Source: Chitinophagaceae bacterium (lineage in GTDB: Bacteria > Bacteroidota > Bacteroidia > Chitinophagales > Chitinophagaceae). Taken from it: DNA of 58,517 bases. The stretch spans positions 1-58,517 of the forward strand of contig JADBXP010000022.1 of the NCBI GenBank assembly GCA_020403455.1, in the 5' to 3' direction. How positions within the stretch are numbered: position 1 is the stretch's first letter; each line of letters begins with the position of its first letter. The notes beneath the pieces are model-generated. The model saw nothing but the letters and a program-made list of their open reading frames with translations. It had not been told where the DNA came from and searched no databases. Of this stretch, positions 17,709-26,981 are shown piece after piece. A program made the position numbers and the translations under genes.

Positions 17709-20700
17709 ATGAGAAGAATTTCGAGAATTTTATTCCTAGTGTTCACCATTTTGAGCATTACCATTTCAACAGTTGTTGTTGGACAGACATTAGTAAAGGG
17801 AAAAGTTGTTTCTGGGGAAGGGAACTTGCCACTTTCAGGTGCTATAATCACCGTAAAAAATTCTAAAAAGTCTGTTACGTCAGATGCAAAAGGCGAATTT
17901 TCAATCCAAGCCAATAATGGCGATGTATTAGAGGTTCGTAGTCTTGGTTACAATACAGCTGAGCAAAAATTTAGTGGTGGTTCTATATCATTTACATTAA
18001 CTGCTCTAAGCAATGAACTTAATGAGGTTGTCGTTACGGCGTTGGGAATTAAAAAAGAGAAAAAGAAACTCGGTTATGCCATTCAGGAGGTTAAGGGGGA
18101 GGATTTAACTGTTGCAAGAGAAACAAATGTTGTTAATCAATTATCTGGCAAGGTAGCCGGTGTTACTGTAATTGCAAGTCCTTCAGGTGTTGGGGGATCT
18201 TCGAGGGTTACCATACGTGGTGAGCGTTCTCTGGATTTAAATAAAAATCAACCTCTTTTTGTTGTTGATGGTGTGCCTATTAGTAATTCTGTTAGTGGGG
18301 CCTCAGGGCGTGGTAATCTTGAGATAGATTTTGGAAATGGTGCTGGTTTCATTAATCCGGATGATATTGAATCAATGAGTGTTCTCAAGGGGCCGGCTGC
18401 TTCTGCATTGTACGGTTCACGAGCTGCTAACGGAGTAATTCTAATTAAAACTAAGGCGGGGAAAAAACAAAAAGGACTGGGTATAGAGTTTAGTACAAAT
18501 ACTACATTTGAAACTCCTCTGAAGTTACCTAAATACCAAACTGTTTACGGACAGGGGAACGGTAATGGTGGTCCTTTTGCTTTTGGGAATGGAGCAGGTG
18601 GGGGTTTGACTGATGGAACAGACGAGGGCTGGGGTCCTGCATTCAACGGGCAGTCATACGCTCAATATAATTCACCACGAACTTTGAACGGACAGGTAAT
18701 ACCTTTTTTGGGTGGGGATTTGAATGCTCCTGCAGGAAGCGTAATTACCCCAACTCTGTGGGAAGCTGAAAAAGACAATCTCAAGAATTTTTTACAAACG
18801 GGAAAAACAATTACAAATAATGTTGCATTTGTTGGTGGAAATAGCGATGGTGATTTTCGATTAAGTTACACAGGCATCAATCAGATAGGGATGATTCCCA
18901 ATACTGATTTAAAAAGAAATACATTTTCTTTATCAGGGGGTTATAAATTGAGTTCTAAACTGACCGTACGAGCATTCGTTTCTTATATTGTTGGAGAAAG
19001 TGATAATCGTCCTTCGATAAGTTATGGAACTGAAAGCATCATGTATTTATTTAATTGTTGGTTACCGGCCTCAGTTAGGTTGAGAGATATGAAACGTTTA
19101 TGGCAGCCTGGTCTGGAAAACGTTCGTCAATTTGGATGGAATTATAATTATCATGATAACCCATATCTTACTCTCTATAAGAATACGAATGGACAACTAT
19201 ATAATCGGATTTTAGGTAATGTAAGTTTGAAGTACGATTTTACAGATTGGTTGAGTTTGCAGCTAAGAACTGCAACGGATTGGAGTAATGAGCGTCGTGA
19301 GTATCGTCGTGCTTTTAGTACGCAGCGATTTCCATTTGGCCAATATAGAGAAACAAATATTGTTAACGAAGAAAGGAACTCGGATTTCCTCTTAACAGCT
19401 TCAAAAGAAATAAGCAGTGATTTTGCCTTTTCAGCAACATTTGGTGGTAATGCTATGCAACAAACCTCTCGCTTTAACGAGGCTGTTGCAGGTCAATTGA
19501 ATGTTCCTGAGATTTATAGTCTCAACAACTCACGTATTGCCTTGGTAAATGAGCAAAGTAAAGTTGGAAAGCGTATTAACAGTTTATATGGATCTGCTGG
19601 TGTATCCTATAAAAATAAAATATTTATTGATTTTACAGGAAGAAATGATTGGAGTTCGGCATTAACCCTACCAGAAGATCTCAGATCTTTTGGAATTGAG
19701 GACAATTCCTATTTCTATTCTTCTGTTGCAGTAAGTGCTATTATTAGTGAAATGGTTAATCTTCCCAAATACTTTAGCTATCTTAAGGTTCGTGGAAGTT
19801 TTGCTCAGGTAGGTAATGATACCGATCCCTTTGCCTATACTCAAACATTCAATCGCAGTGAGCCATTTGGTTCATCTCAGATCTATGGAGAAACAAGTAG
19901 TCTAGCAAATTTAAATTTAAAGCCGGAAATAAGTAATTCATATGAATTTGGCACAGAGGCTAAGTTCTTTGGTAATAGATTTGGAATTGATTTCACTTAC
20001 TACAATAGTAGAACAAGAAATCAAATTCTCGCCATACCCCTTTCCAATACGAGCGGATATACTTCACGTCGAATCAATGCCGGTTTAATTACCAATTATG
20101 GTGTGGAAATGATGCTTACTGGAACTCCAATAAAGAAGAAAGATTTTGTTTGGGATGCATTTCTAAATTTTTCCGCCAATAGAAGTAAGGTACTTGAACT
20201 TTCTGATGGTCTCACCAATTATGTTATGGCAAGTCGTCGGGTTACAGTGGAGGCTCGAGTAGGTGAGAGAATGGGTAGCATGTTTGGAATTGGATTTGCA
20301 CGTGTGCAAAGCACAGATAGAAACGCCCCTTACTATGATGCCTCAGGTCAATATTCAGGGCAAATGGTTTTTGGAACGAATGGTCGTCCAATTCGTACTA
20401 CCAATAGAATATATTTAGGAAATTATAATCCTGATTGGCTTTTGGGTATAGGTAATAGCTTCACTTTCAAAGGAATTAAATTGAGTGTGCTTTTTGATAC
20501 TCGTCAGGGAGGAAAGCTTTATTCTGAAACACAAACGGTAGGAAGAGAAGGGGGAATAATAATGGAGACACTCGAAGGTCGAGCCAATGGTTATGACCTC
20601 TCATTACCTGGAAATGGGGTTATTGGTCAAGGTGTAGTTCTGAATTCAAATGGAACATTTAGTCCCAATACCACAAAAGTTACTGCAAGAGAATGGCACA

Positions 20701-20993
20701 CGGCGTGGACCGCAGGACGTAATATTGCGGAAGGGGTGATGTTCGATGCTTCATTTGTAAAGTTGAGAGAAGTTCAAATTGGGTATTCTTTTCCAGATAA
20801 ATGGTTCAAGAAGACACCATTTAGAGCAGTCAATTTAAGCTTTGTAGGTAGAAATTTAATGGTCTGGGACAATGTTCCTCATGTTGATCCGGAGAACATG
20901 TCTTATAGTGGAGGAACAGCTCTTCCGGGGATTGAAAATATGAGCATGCCAACCACTCGTAGCTACGGCCTAAATCTTAGTTTCAAATTTTAA
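17709..20993 (+). CDS. SusC/RagA-type TonB-linked outer-membrane transporter
   Basis: A 1094-residue protein with a signal peptide (VVVGQ, about residue 25), a carboxypeptidase-like domain (about 28-105), a TonB-box-like NELNEVVVTALG, a plug domain with GKVAGVTV, RGERSL and FVVDGVPISN, and a long C-terminal barrel. SusC proteins form the barrel of a SusCD importer for oligomeric or bulky nutrients. It heads an eight-gene operon whose later members are phosphohydrolases and phosphonate-cleaving enzymes, so the cargo is probably a phosphonate-bearing molecule. The SusD partner follows 19 bp downstream. No sigma/anti-sigma pair is present beside it. Confidence 0.92.
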   Translation: MRRISRILFLVFTILSITISTVVVGQTLVKGKVVSGEGNLPLSGAIITVKNSKKSVTSDAKGEFSIQANNGDVLEVRSLGYNTAEQKFSGGSISFTLTALSNELNEVVVTALGIKKEKKKLGYAIQEVKGEDLTVARETNVVNQLSGKVAGVTVIASPSGVGGSSRVTIRGERSLDLNKNQPLFVVDGVPISNSVSGASGRGNLEIDFGNGAGFINPDDIESMSVLKGPAASALYGSRAANGVILIKTKAGKKQKGLGIEFSTNTTFETPLKLPKYQTVYGQGNGNGGPFAFGNGAGGGLTDGTDEGWGPAFNGQSYAQYNSPRTLNGQVIPFLGGDLNAPAGSVITPTLWEAEKDNLKNFLQTGKTITNNVAFVGGNSDGDFRLSYTGINQIGMIPNTDLKRNTFSLSGGYKLSSKLTVRAFVSYIVGESDNRPSISYGTESIMYLFNCWLPASVRLRDMKRLWQPGLENVRQFGWNYNYHDNPYLTLYKNTNGQLYNRILGNVSLKYDFTDWLSLQLRTATDWSNERREYRRAFSTQRFPFGQYRETNIVNEERNSDFLLTASKEISSDFAFSATFGGNAMQQTSRFNEAVAGQLNVPEIYSLNNSRIALVNEQSKVGKRINSLYGSAGVSYKNKIFIDFTGRNDWSSALTLPEDLRSFGIEDNSYFYSSVAVSAIISEMVNLPKYFSYLKVRGSFAQVGNDTDPFAYTQTFNRSEPFGSSQIYGETSSLANLNLKPEISNSYEFGTEAKFFGNRFGIDFTYYNSRTRNQILAIPLSNTSGYTSRRINAGLITNYGVEMMLTGTPIKKKDFVWDAFLNFSANRSKVLELSDGLTNYVMASRRVTVEARVGERMGSMFGIGFARVQSTDRNAPYYDASGQYSGQMVFGTNGRPIRTTNRIYLGNYNPDWLLGIGNSFTFKGIKLSVLFDTRQGGKLYSETQTVGREGGIIMETLEGRANGYDLSLPGNGVIGQGVVLNSNGTFSPNTTKVTAREWHTAWTAGRNIAEGVMFDASFVKLREVQIGYSFPDKWFKKTPFRAVNLSFVGRNLMVWDNVPHVDPENMSYSGGTALPGIENMSMPTTRSYGLNLSFKF

Positions 20994-21012
20994 TTCTTTA
21001 AATATATTTCAA

Positions 21013-22536
21013 ATGAGACAATTAGTAAAATTGGTATTAGGTACTCTGATTTTAGTTTTTTCAGGTTGTACTAAAGATTTCCGAGAAATAAATACCAATA
21101 GAAACAATCCTACTTCTGTTACACCTGATTTATTGTTAAGCGGAGTAATAAGAAGTACTATGAACCAGCAAGTAAGTGAGGCTTGGTCAATAGGGAATTT
21201 GGTTGCCCAGTACAATGCAAAAATCCAATTTGTAAATGAGGATCGTTATTTGTGGGGTGAAAGGAATGGCATATGGAATAATGTGTATGGTAATTATCGT
21301 GATTTACAGAATATTCTCACACAAGTGGGGTCAAATACTTCAAGTCCCTATTTTGGTGTATGTCTAGTTTTGAAATCGTGGATGTTTGCACAATTAACCG
21401 AAGCCTATGGTGATGTACCATATAGCCAGGCAGGTAAAGGTAAAACAGATGGATTGTTTCAGCCTGCTTATGATAAGCAAGAGGATATTTACAATGGGAT
21501 ATTGGCAGATTTGAAGAGGGCTAATGAACTTCTTGCAACAGCTAGTGGCCCATTTTCCGGGGATCTGATTTATGGGGGTGGGGCAGCTTCCATCATCAAA
21601 TGGCGTCGACTAGCCAATTCTTTACGCCTTCGGTATCTGCTTAGATTATCAAAGCAGAAAAGCGTTAATGTTGAAATGCAAGCCATAATAAATGACCCTA
21701 CCAATAATCCGATTTTCACTGCTAATTCCGATAATGCAGAATTGAGATATCTTTCCGCAGCACCTAATCAGTGGCCTTTGTATGATTCAAGGGTAGGATC
21801 ATTTGATGAAATAAGACTTAGTAAGACCTTAAGTGATAGATTAACTCTTATGAATGATCCACGGATTCGTGTTTTTGGTCGGCCTACACAATCTTCAGTG
21901 AGTGCGGGATCCCCGGTAATTCTTGGTATACCGAACGGATTGAGTGATGTAGGTGCACTTGCATATAATGGTGGACCACAGAATGTATCTAGAGTTGGCT
22001 ATACTTTTGCTTGCCTTGTATGTAATGATCCCGGACAACCTGCACCATTACCAGATGCTCCACGTGCATTGTTGATGACTTATGCTGAACTACAATTTAT
22101 TTTAGCTGAGGCGCGTCAACGTAATTTTATTTCAGCAGGAAATGCAGCAACCTATTATAATCAGGGCATTACAGCCAATTTTGCCTATTGGCAATCTGTA
22201 GTTCCAGCTGCATATAATTTACAAATATCAATGCCTGCTGGATTTATAAGTCAACCTTCTATTGAGTATACAGGAAGCGAAAATGAGTTGTTAGCGAAGA
22301 TAGCCTTACAAAAATGGATTTCTCTCTATTTTAATGGATTGGAGTCATGGCATGAATGGAAACGAACTGGGTTACCTACCATTGTTCCTGGTCCAGCTAA
22401 TCTCAACAACAATCTTGTACCAGTAAGATATATATACCCCTTGAGTGAGCAAGCACTTAACTCTGCTAATCGCACAGCTGCAATTCAACGTCAGGGTGTG
22501 GATGAAATTAATACTAGAACATGGCTATTTAAATAG
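21013..22536 (+). CDS. SusD/RagB-like nutrient-binding outer-membrane lipoprotein
   Basis: A 507-residue lipoprotein: short signal peptide with lipobox LVFSGC (Cys19), then INTNRNNPTSVTPDLLLSG, typical of the SusD-like-2 group (PF12771). Helical TPR-like segments (YAELQFILAEARQR, KIALQKWISLYFNGLESWHEWKRTG) are the usual SusD scaffold. It caps the SusC barrel and binds the substrate at the cell surface. Only 19 bp from SusC and 8 bp from the next gene, so part of the same transcript. Confidence 0.92.
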   Translation: MRQLVKLVLGTLILVFSGCTKDFREINTNRNNPTSVTPDLLLSGVIRSTMNQQVSEAWSIGNLVAQYNAKIQFVNEDRYLWGERNGIWNNVYGNYRDLQNILTQVGSNTSSPYFGVCLVLKSWMFAQLTEAYGDVPYSQAGKGKTDGLFQPAYDKQEDIYNGILADLKRANELLATASGPFSGDLIYGGGAASIIKWRRLANSLRLRYLLRLSKQKSVNVEMQAIINDPTNNPIFTANSDNAELRYLSAAPNQWPLYDSRVGSFDEIRLSKTLSDRLTLMNDPRIRVFGRPTQSSVSAGSPVILGIPNGLSDVGALAYNGGPQNVSRVGYTFACLVCNDPGQPAPLPDAPRALLMTYAELQFILAEARQRNFISAGNAATYYNQGITANFAYWQSVVPAAYNLQISMPAGFISQPSIEYTGSENELLAKIALQKWISLYFNGLESWHEWKRTGLPTIVPGPANLNNNLVPVRYIYPLSEQALNSANRTAAIQRQGVDEINTRTWLFK

Positions 22537-22544
22537 AGTTTTAT

Positions 22545-25226
22545 ATGCTCCGATTTGTATCTTTTTTCGCACTATTGGCTATTCCTTTTCTTGCTTTTTC
22601 TCAACAGGCAAAAATGATGCAAGTTCCCGGACGCAATAGTTATACATCTATTAACAAAAATGGGATATCAGTTCTGCCAAGTGGTCGATTTGTAAAGCCT
22701 GTTGGTGAAGTCTTTAGCATTACAAACGACCCCTTTGGGCTGGCGGTTTCACCTACTGGTCGCTTGGTAGTTGCTATTCATAATGGGGTTATAACTATAT
22801 TGGATAATTCGAAGAATACGATAACAAGGATACCCGATTACGAAAAAAAAATTCCCTCGCCATTTTTAAATGGTTCTTTAGTAGGAGTCGCATTCGGTAA
22901 ATCAGATTCTACATTATACTTAAGTGGTGGCGATTGCGGAAGTGTAGTATCGTATAATCCCGTTCTTCTTCAATTTGTCGATTCTATCTCATTGAATCAA
23001 CCGGTTGGTGATGATAGATTCAATGATAGTTTTACTTCTGATTTGGTCTATGTAAAAGCGACAGACGAGTTATTAGTGCTAGATATAGCTAACTATCGTG
23101 TTGTAAGAGTGAATTGTAAAAGCAGAAGTATTACAGCTTCTATTAATACAGGTCGCCTGCCTTTTGGACTTGCCGTTTCACCGGATGGAAGATACACATT
23201 GGTCGCAAATGTTGGAATGTATTCATATCCTTTGATTGAAGGAATGAACTCAAAAAATTATGATTCATTGATGATTTCTAGTCATCCCTATGGACATAAT
23301 ACACCTGAATCTAAAACAGGAACAATTATTAACGGACGGACTATACCGGGTGTTGGTGATCCAAGATCTGAAGAAGCAATGAGTGTCTATATTATAGATC
23401 TTCAGACCAATCAGGTTGTTCACCGTATACCCACTGGGCATCGCGTTGGAGATTGGATCGATGGTAAAGAAGTTATTGGTGGTTCTAGTCCCAATAGCAT
23501 TGTGATTGGGGAGCAAATGGCCTATATAACCAACGCAACAAATGATAATATTTCTGTTTTGGATTACCGAAATGGTCAAATTAAAAGGGATATTCAGATT
23601 AAAATTGACACTAATTTAGATAAGTTGCGTGGGTATTTGCCTTTTGGCATAGAGATTTCACCAGATGAGGCGCACCTTTATGTTGCTCTTCTTGGCTTTA
23701 ATTCTGTTGCTGCAATCGATACAAAAAATGGGAATGTTTTGGGTCTAATTCCAGCAGGGTGGGGGCCAACGAGAGTGCGATTATCGAGGGATGCAAAAAA
23801 TCTATTTATCACTAGTTGTAGAGGTTTCGGTGCAGGTCCTAACGGTGGTCGTGAATTCGTACCACCAATACAAGGCACCTATATAGGAGATATACAATTG
23901 GCAACTTTACAACGTGTGCCAATTCCCGATTCATCATCGCTTCGTAAAATGCACAATGACGTAATATCTTATACATATCGTGAGGAAAACCAAAAACCTG
24001 CCTTTTTGCCTGCTTTTCCTGGGGAGAAAAATACACCCATTAAACATATTGTTTTTATTACAAAGGAGAACAGAACATACGATGAAATGTTTGGACAACT
24101 AGGGGGTGGTAATGGAGATTCAAGTTTAGCTCGTTTTGGTAACAAAGTGAATCTAATAACACTTAGTGATACAATAAAAGGAGTCAATATATCCCCTAAC
24201 CATACAAAAATTGCTCAGTATTTCAGCTACAGTGATAACTTTTATTGCGACAGTGACGCCTCTATACATGGACATCATTGGATGATGGGTGTAATTCCAA
24301 ATGAGTGGGTTGAGGCAAATTCCAATACTTCAAAGACAGCTCTTTTATTTTCATCAGCTCCAGGACGCCGGTATCCTGGATCAACCGGAAGTATGGATCC
24401 TGAAGATTTTTCAGAAATTGGAGGTTTATGGGAAGCATTAGAAAGAAGTAATGTTTCATTTTACAATTTTGGTGAAGCCAATGAAACTGCCCATGTTAGA
24501 GAAGAGTGGTTTGATACTGCCACCGGTGCGGCACATGGAGTCATGGTGCCAATGCAAAAGGCTTTATTTAGAAATACCAGTAAAAATTATGCAGGATATA
24601 ATACCAATATCCCTGATCAGTTTCGAGTAGAACAGTTTCAGGATGAATTCAATAAGCTTTGGGGGCCTAACAAGGGAAAACTTCCTTCGTTGATTACTAT
24701 CCAACTTCCGAATGATCATACTGCCAATCCGCGTCCCGATGATGGTTATCCATATCGGCATAGTTTTGTTGCCGATAATGATCTGGCTCTTGGTAGAATC
24801 TTGCAATTTTTATCGCAAACCTCCTATTGGAAAGAGATGTTAGTAATTATAACAGAAGACGATCCTCAAGGTGGCGTTGACCACATAGATGCTCATAGGA
24901 GTATTTTAATGATGGCAGGACCTTACGTAAAGAAAGGTCATGTATCTCATACACATGCCAATTTTGGATCAATTCTTAAAACAATTTATTTGCTCCTTGG
25001 TGTACCTTTTGTCAACCATTATGATATGACCGCCTCAGTTTTAGATGACTATTTTACACACACACCCGATTTTTCAAAATACACATTCATCGTTCCAGAT
25101 CTTCGTGTATTTGATCCTGTCAAGTCTATGAAGAAGTATAAGCGTAATATAGATTGGCGCACAATATTACCAGGAACTCCAATGGATGAAGTAGGAGAAA
25201 TAAAATTAAACCACTATAAAAATTAA
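22545..25226 (+). CDS. YncE-type beta-propeller fused to a phosphoesterase (PF04185-like)
   Basis: An 893-residue exported protein (signal peptide ends AFSQQ). Residues about 55-460 are a YVTN/YncE-like propeller; three copies of PFGxxxSP with a following VAxxG are visible near residues 62, 205 and 365. Residues about 495-830 are an acid phosphatase/phospholipase-C type alkaline-phosphatase-superfamily domain: TKENRTYDEMFG near 505, IHGHHWMMG, NDHT, and EDDPQGGVDHIDAH near 770 with metal-binding Asp/His residues. It could release phosphate- or phosphonate-linked groups from lipids or glycans outside the inner membrane. Placed 8 bp after SusD, so it belongs to the import locus. Confidence 0.85.
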   Translation: MLRFVSFFALLAIPFLAFSQQAKMMQVPGRNSYTSINKNGISVLPSGRFVKPVGEVFSITNDPFGLAVSPTGRLVVAIHNGVITILDNSKNTITRIPDYEKKIPSPFLNGSLVGVAFGKSDSTLYLSGGDCGSVVSYNPVLLQFVDSISLNQPVGDDRFNDSFTSDLVYVKATDELLVLDIANYRVVRVNCKSRSITASINTGRLPFGLAVSPDGRYTLVANVGMYSYPLIEGMNSKNYDSLMISSHPYGHNTPESKTGTIINGRTIPGVGDPRSEEAMSVYIIDLQTNQVVHRIPTGHRVGDWIDGKEVIGGSSPNSIVIGEQMAYITNATNDNISVLDYRNGQIKRDIQIKIDTNLDKLRGYLPFGIEISPDEAHLYVALLGFNSVAAIDTKNGNVLGLIPAGWGPTRVRLSRDAKNLFITSCRGFGAGPNGGREFVPPIQGTYIGDIQLATLQRVPIPDSSSLRKMHNDVISYTYREENQKPAFLPAFPGEKNTPIKHIVFITKENRTYDEMFGQLGGGNGDSSLARFGNKVNLITLSDTIKGVNISPNHTKIAQYFSYSDNFYCDSDASIHGHHWMMGVIPNEWVEANSNTSKTALLFSSAPGRRYPGSTGSMDPEDFSEIGGLWEALERSNVSFYNFGEANETAHVREEWFDTATGAAHGVMVPMQKALFRNTSKNYAGYNTNIPDQFRVEQFQDEFNKLWGPNKGKLPSLITIQLPNDHTANPRPDDGYPYRHSFVADNDLALGRILQFLSQTSYWKEMLVIITEDDPQGGVDHIDAHRSILMMAGPYVKKGHVSHTHANFGSILKTIYLLLGVPFVNHYDMTASVLDDYFTHTPDFSKYTFIVPDLRVFDPVKSMKKYKRNIDWRTILPGTPMDEVGEIKLNHYKN

Positions 25227-25252
25227 AAAAAATATATTCAGGAAGTCAGTCA

Positions 25253-25308
25253 TACAGATTTTCATAATACGAGTAATCCTATACCTACATTGATATCAAC
25301 AATCTGTA
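25253..25308. repeat. 8-bp inverted repeat within the phosphonate operon
   Basis: TACAGATT (25253-25260) and AATCTGTA (25301-25308) are perfect inverted copies separated by 40 bp. They lie in the 103-bp gap between the two phosphohydrolase genes, the only large gap inside the operon. It could be an mRNA processing or attenuation hairpin or an operator; chance occurrence is also possible in AT-rich DNA. Confidence 0.3.
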
Positions 25309-25329
25309 GTATAATTCAAATAGTAAAAA

Positions 25330-26391
25330 ATGAAATTTAGCATAATCATTTCAATTTTATTTTCTATTACAACTGTTAACTCAGTTGCTCAATCACAAAA
25401 GGTAATTATAGTAACCTTAGATGGTATGCGTTGGCAGGAGATTTTCAAAGGAATAGACACCGCATTGCTCAAAGAAAAAAAGTATGTTACAGATAGTAGT
25501 TCGCTAAGCAGACAATTTTGGAGTGTTAATTTAGAGCAAAGGAGAAAAAAATTATTTCCATTTTTATGGACTACAATTGCCATGGAGGGACAACTTTTGG
25601 GTAACAGGACGTATGGAAATTTAGTTAATTGTTCTAACCCTTATCAATTCTCATATCCTGGCTATAACGAAATATTTACCGGATATCCGGATACCTTGGT
25701 CAATTCAAATGATAAAATTTGGAATTCTAATGTGAATGTATTGGAATTTTTAAATCAACAGAAAAGGCATAAAGGAAGGGTAGCAGCTTTTACAACATGG
25801 GATGTTTTCCCCTTTATATTGAATAAAAATCGAAGTGCAATCTATGTTAATTCTGATTTAGATTCAATTAAATTTCCCACTACTGAACTACGTCTTATTA
25901 ACGAAATGCAATTTCTATCAACAAGGCCAATTGGAGTTAGACCAGATGTGTTAACTTATTTTGCTGCTCGAGAGTATTTGAAAAAGTATAAGCCGGATAT
26001 TCTATACATAGCTTTTGATGAGACTGATGATTTTGCGCATGGTGGAAGGTATGATCAATATATTATGTCAGCTCACGCTGAGGATAGGATGATTGAGGAT
26101 TTATGGCATACCATTCAAGAAATGCCCGAATACCGGAATAATACCTCACTTATTATCACTACTGACCACGGAAGAGGGGATCATGACAAACAAAATTGGC
26201 AACATCATGGTGAACGAATAAGAGAATCGGGCGAAATATGGATAGCCGCCATTGGCCCATCAATCGTTGCAAAAGGAGAAGTAAAAACAAAAAACCAAGT
26301 TTTTCAAAAACAATTGGCAACTACTATTGCAGGATTAATGGGATATATATTTATTACTAGCCACCCCGTCGCATCACCCATCATATTCTAA
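25330..26391 (+). CDS. Exported alkaline-phosphatase-superfamily phosphohydrolase
   Basis: A 353-residue protein with a signal peptide (SVAQS, about residue 21). VTLDGMRWQEIFKG (29-42) carries the first metal-binding Asp. SYPGYNEIFTG is in the usual nucleophile region, DETDDFAHGGRYDQY (about 231-245) gives further metal ligands, and DHGRGDH with HHGE (about 278-293) completes the two-metal site. This is the sulfatase/phosphodiesterase-like group common in Bacteroidota. With the propeller-phosphoesterase it would give the operon two extracytoplasmic hydrolases. The 17-bp gap to the oxygenase gene points to co-transcription. Confidence 0.82.
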   Translation: MKFSIIISILFSITTVNSVAQSQKVIIVTLDGMRWQEIFKGIDTALLKEKKYVTDSSSLSRQFWSVNLEQRRKKLFPFLWTTIAMEGQLLGNRTYGNLVNCSNPYQFSYPGYNEIFTGYPDTLVNSNDKIWNSNVNVLEFLNQQKRHKGRVAAFTTWDVFPFILNKNRSAIYVNSDLDSIKFPTTELRLINEMQFLSTRPIGVRPDVLTYFAAREYLKKYKPDILYIAFDETDDFAHGGRYDQYIMSAHAEDRMIEDLWHTIQEMPEYRNNTSLIITTDHGRGDHDKQNWQHHGERIRESGEIWIAAIGPSIVAKGEVKTKNQVFQKQLATTIAGLMGYIFITSHPVASPIIF

Positions 26392-26408
26392 TAAAATCAA
26401 TATATTAT

Positions 26409-26981
26409 ATGGATAAAGCCACAATAATTGCCTCAGAAATTATCCAACTTTTTCAACAGTTTGGAAATAGTGACTATATCGGCGAGAAAGTTTCTCAGGT
26501 ACAACACATGACCCAATGTGCTATTCTTGCTGAGTCAGAAGGTTATGATGAAGAAACAATTTTGGCTGCCTTCCTTCATGATATCGGTCATTTATTAGAG
26601 TACAAATTGCCTGTCAGTCGGATGAACCAATTTGGGGTTGTTGATCACGAAGCAATTGGAAGTCGATATTTAGCGTCCCAGGGTTTTTCTAATCGCATTT
26701 ATTCATCAGTTGATGCTCATGTTCGTGCAAAAAGATATTTAACACATAAGTTTCCAAATTATTATAACGGGTTATCTGAAGCAAGTAAAGCCACATTGAT
26801 GTATCAGGGTGGTAGTATGAATGAAAATGAGGCAAGGGATTTTGAACAGGAAGAGAATTTTGAACTCTATGTTTTAATTCGGCAATGGGATGATAAAGCA
26901 AAAAATCCAGAGATTTCAGTACCTGATTTAAGTAAATATGAAACCATGATTAAAAGGCATTTAAATAGTCAAATTATATGA
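26409..26981 (+). CDS. PhnZ/TmpB-like HD-domain mixed-valent diiron oxygenase
   Basis: A 190-residue HD-domain protein, the size of PhnZ, which cleaves the C-P bond of (R)-1-hydroxy-2-aminoethylphosphonate with O2 to give glycine and phosphate. Known PhnZ residues have counterparts at nearly the same numbers: Tyr23 and Glu26 in DYIGE, His33, His57-Asp58 (HD), His61, His80, His104, Lys108 in HVRAKRY, and Asp161 in RQWDDK. The DYIGE Tyr/Glu pair separates these oxygenases from ordinary HD phosphohydrolases. TmpB (trimethylated substrate) is an alternative. No PhnY/TmpA-type 2-oxoglutarate dioxygenase is in the operon. Its stop overlaps the next start by 4 bp. Confidence 0.88.
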   Translation: MDKATIIASEIIQLFQQFGNSDYIGEKVSQVQHMTQCAILAESEGYDEETILAAFLHDIGHLLEYKLPVSRMNQFGVVDHEAIGSRYLASQGFSNRIYSSVDAHVRAKRYLTHKFPNYYNGLSEASKATLMYQGGSMNENEARDFEQEENFELYVLIRQWDDKAKNPEISVPDLSKYETMIKRHLNSQII

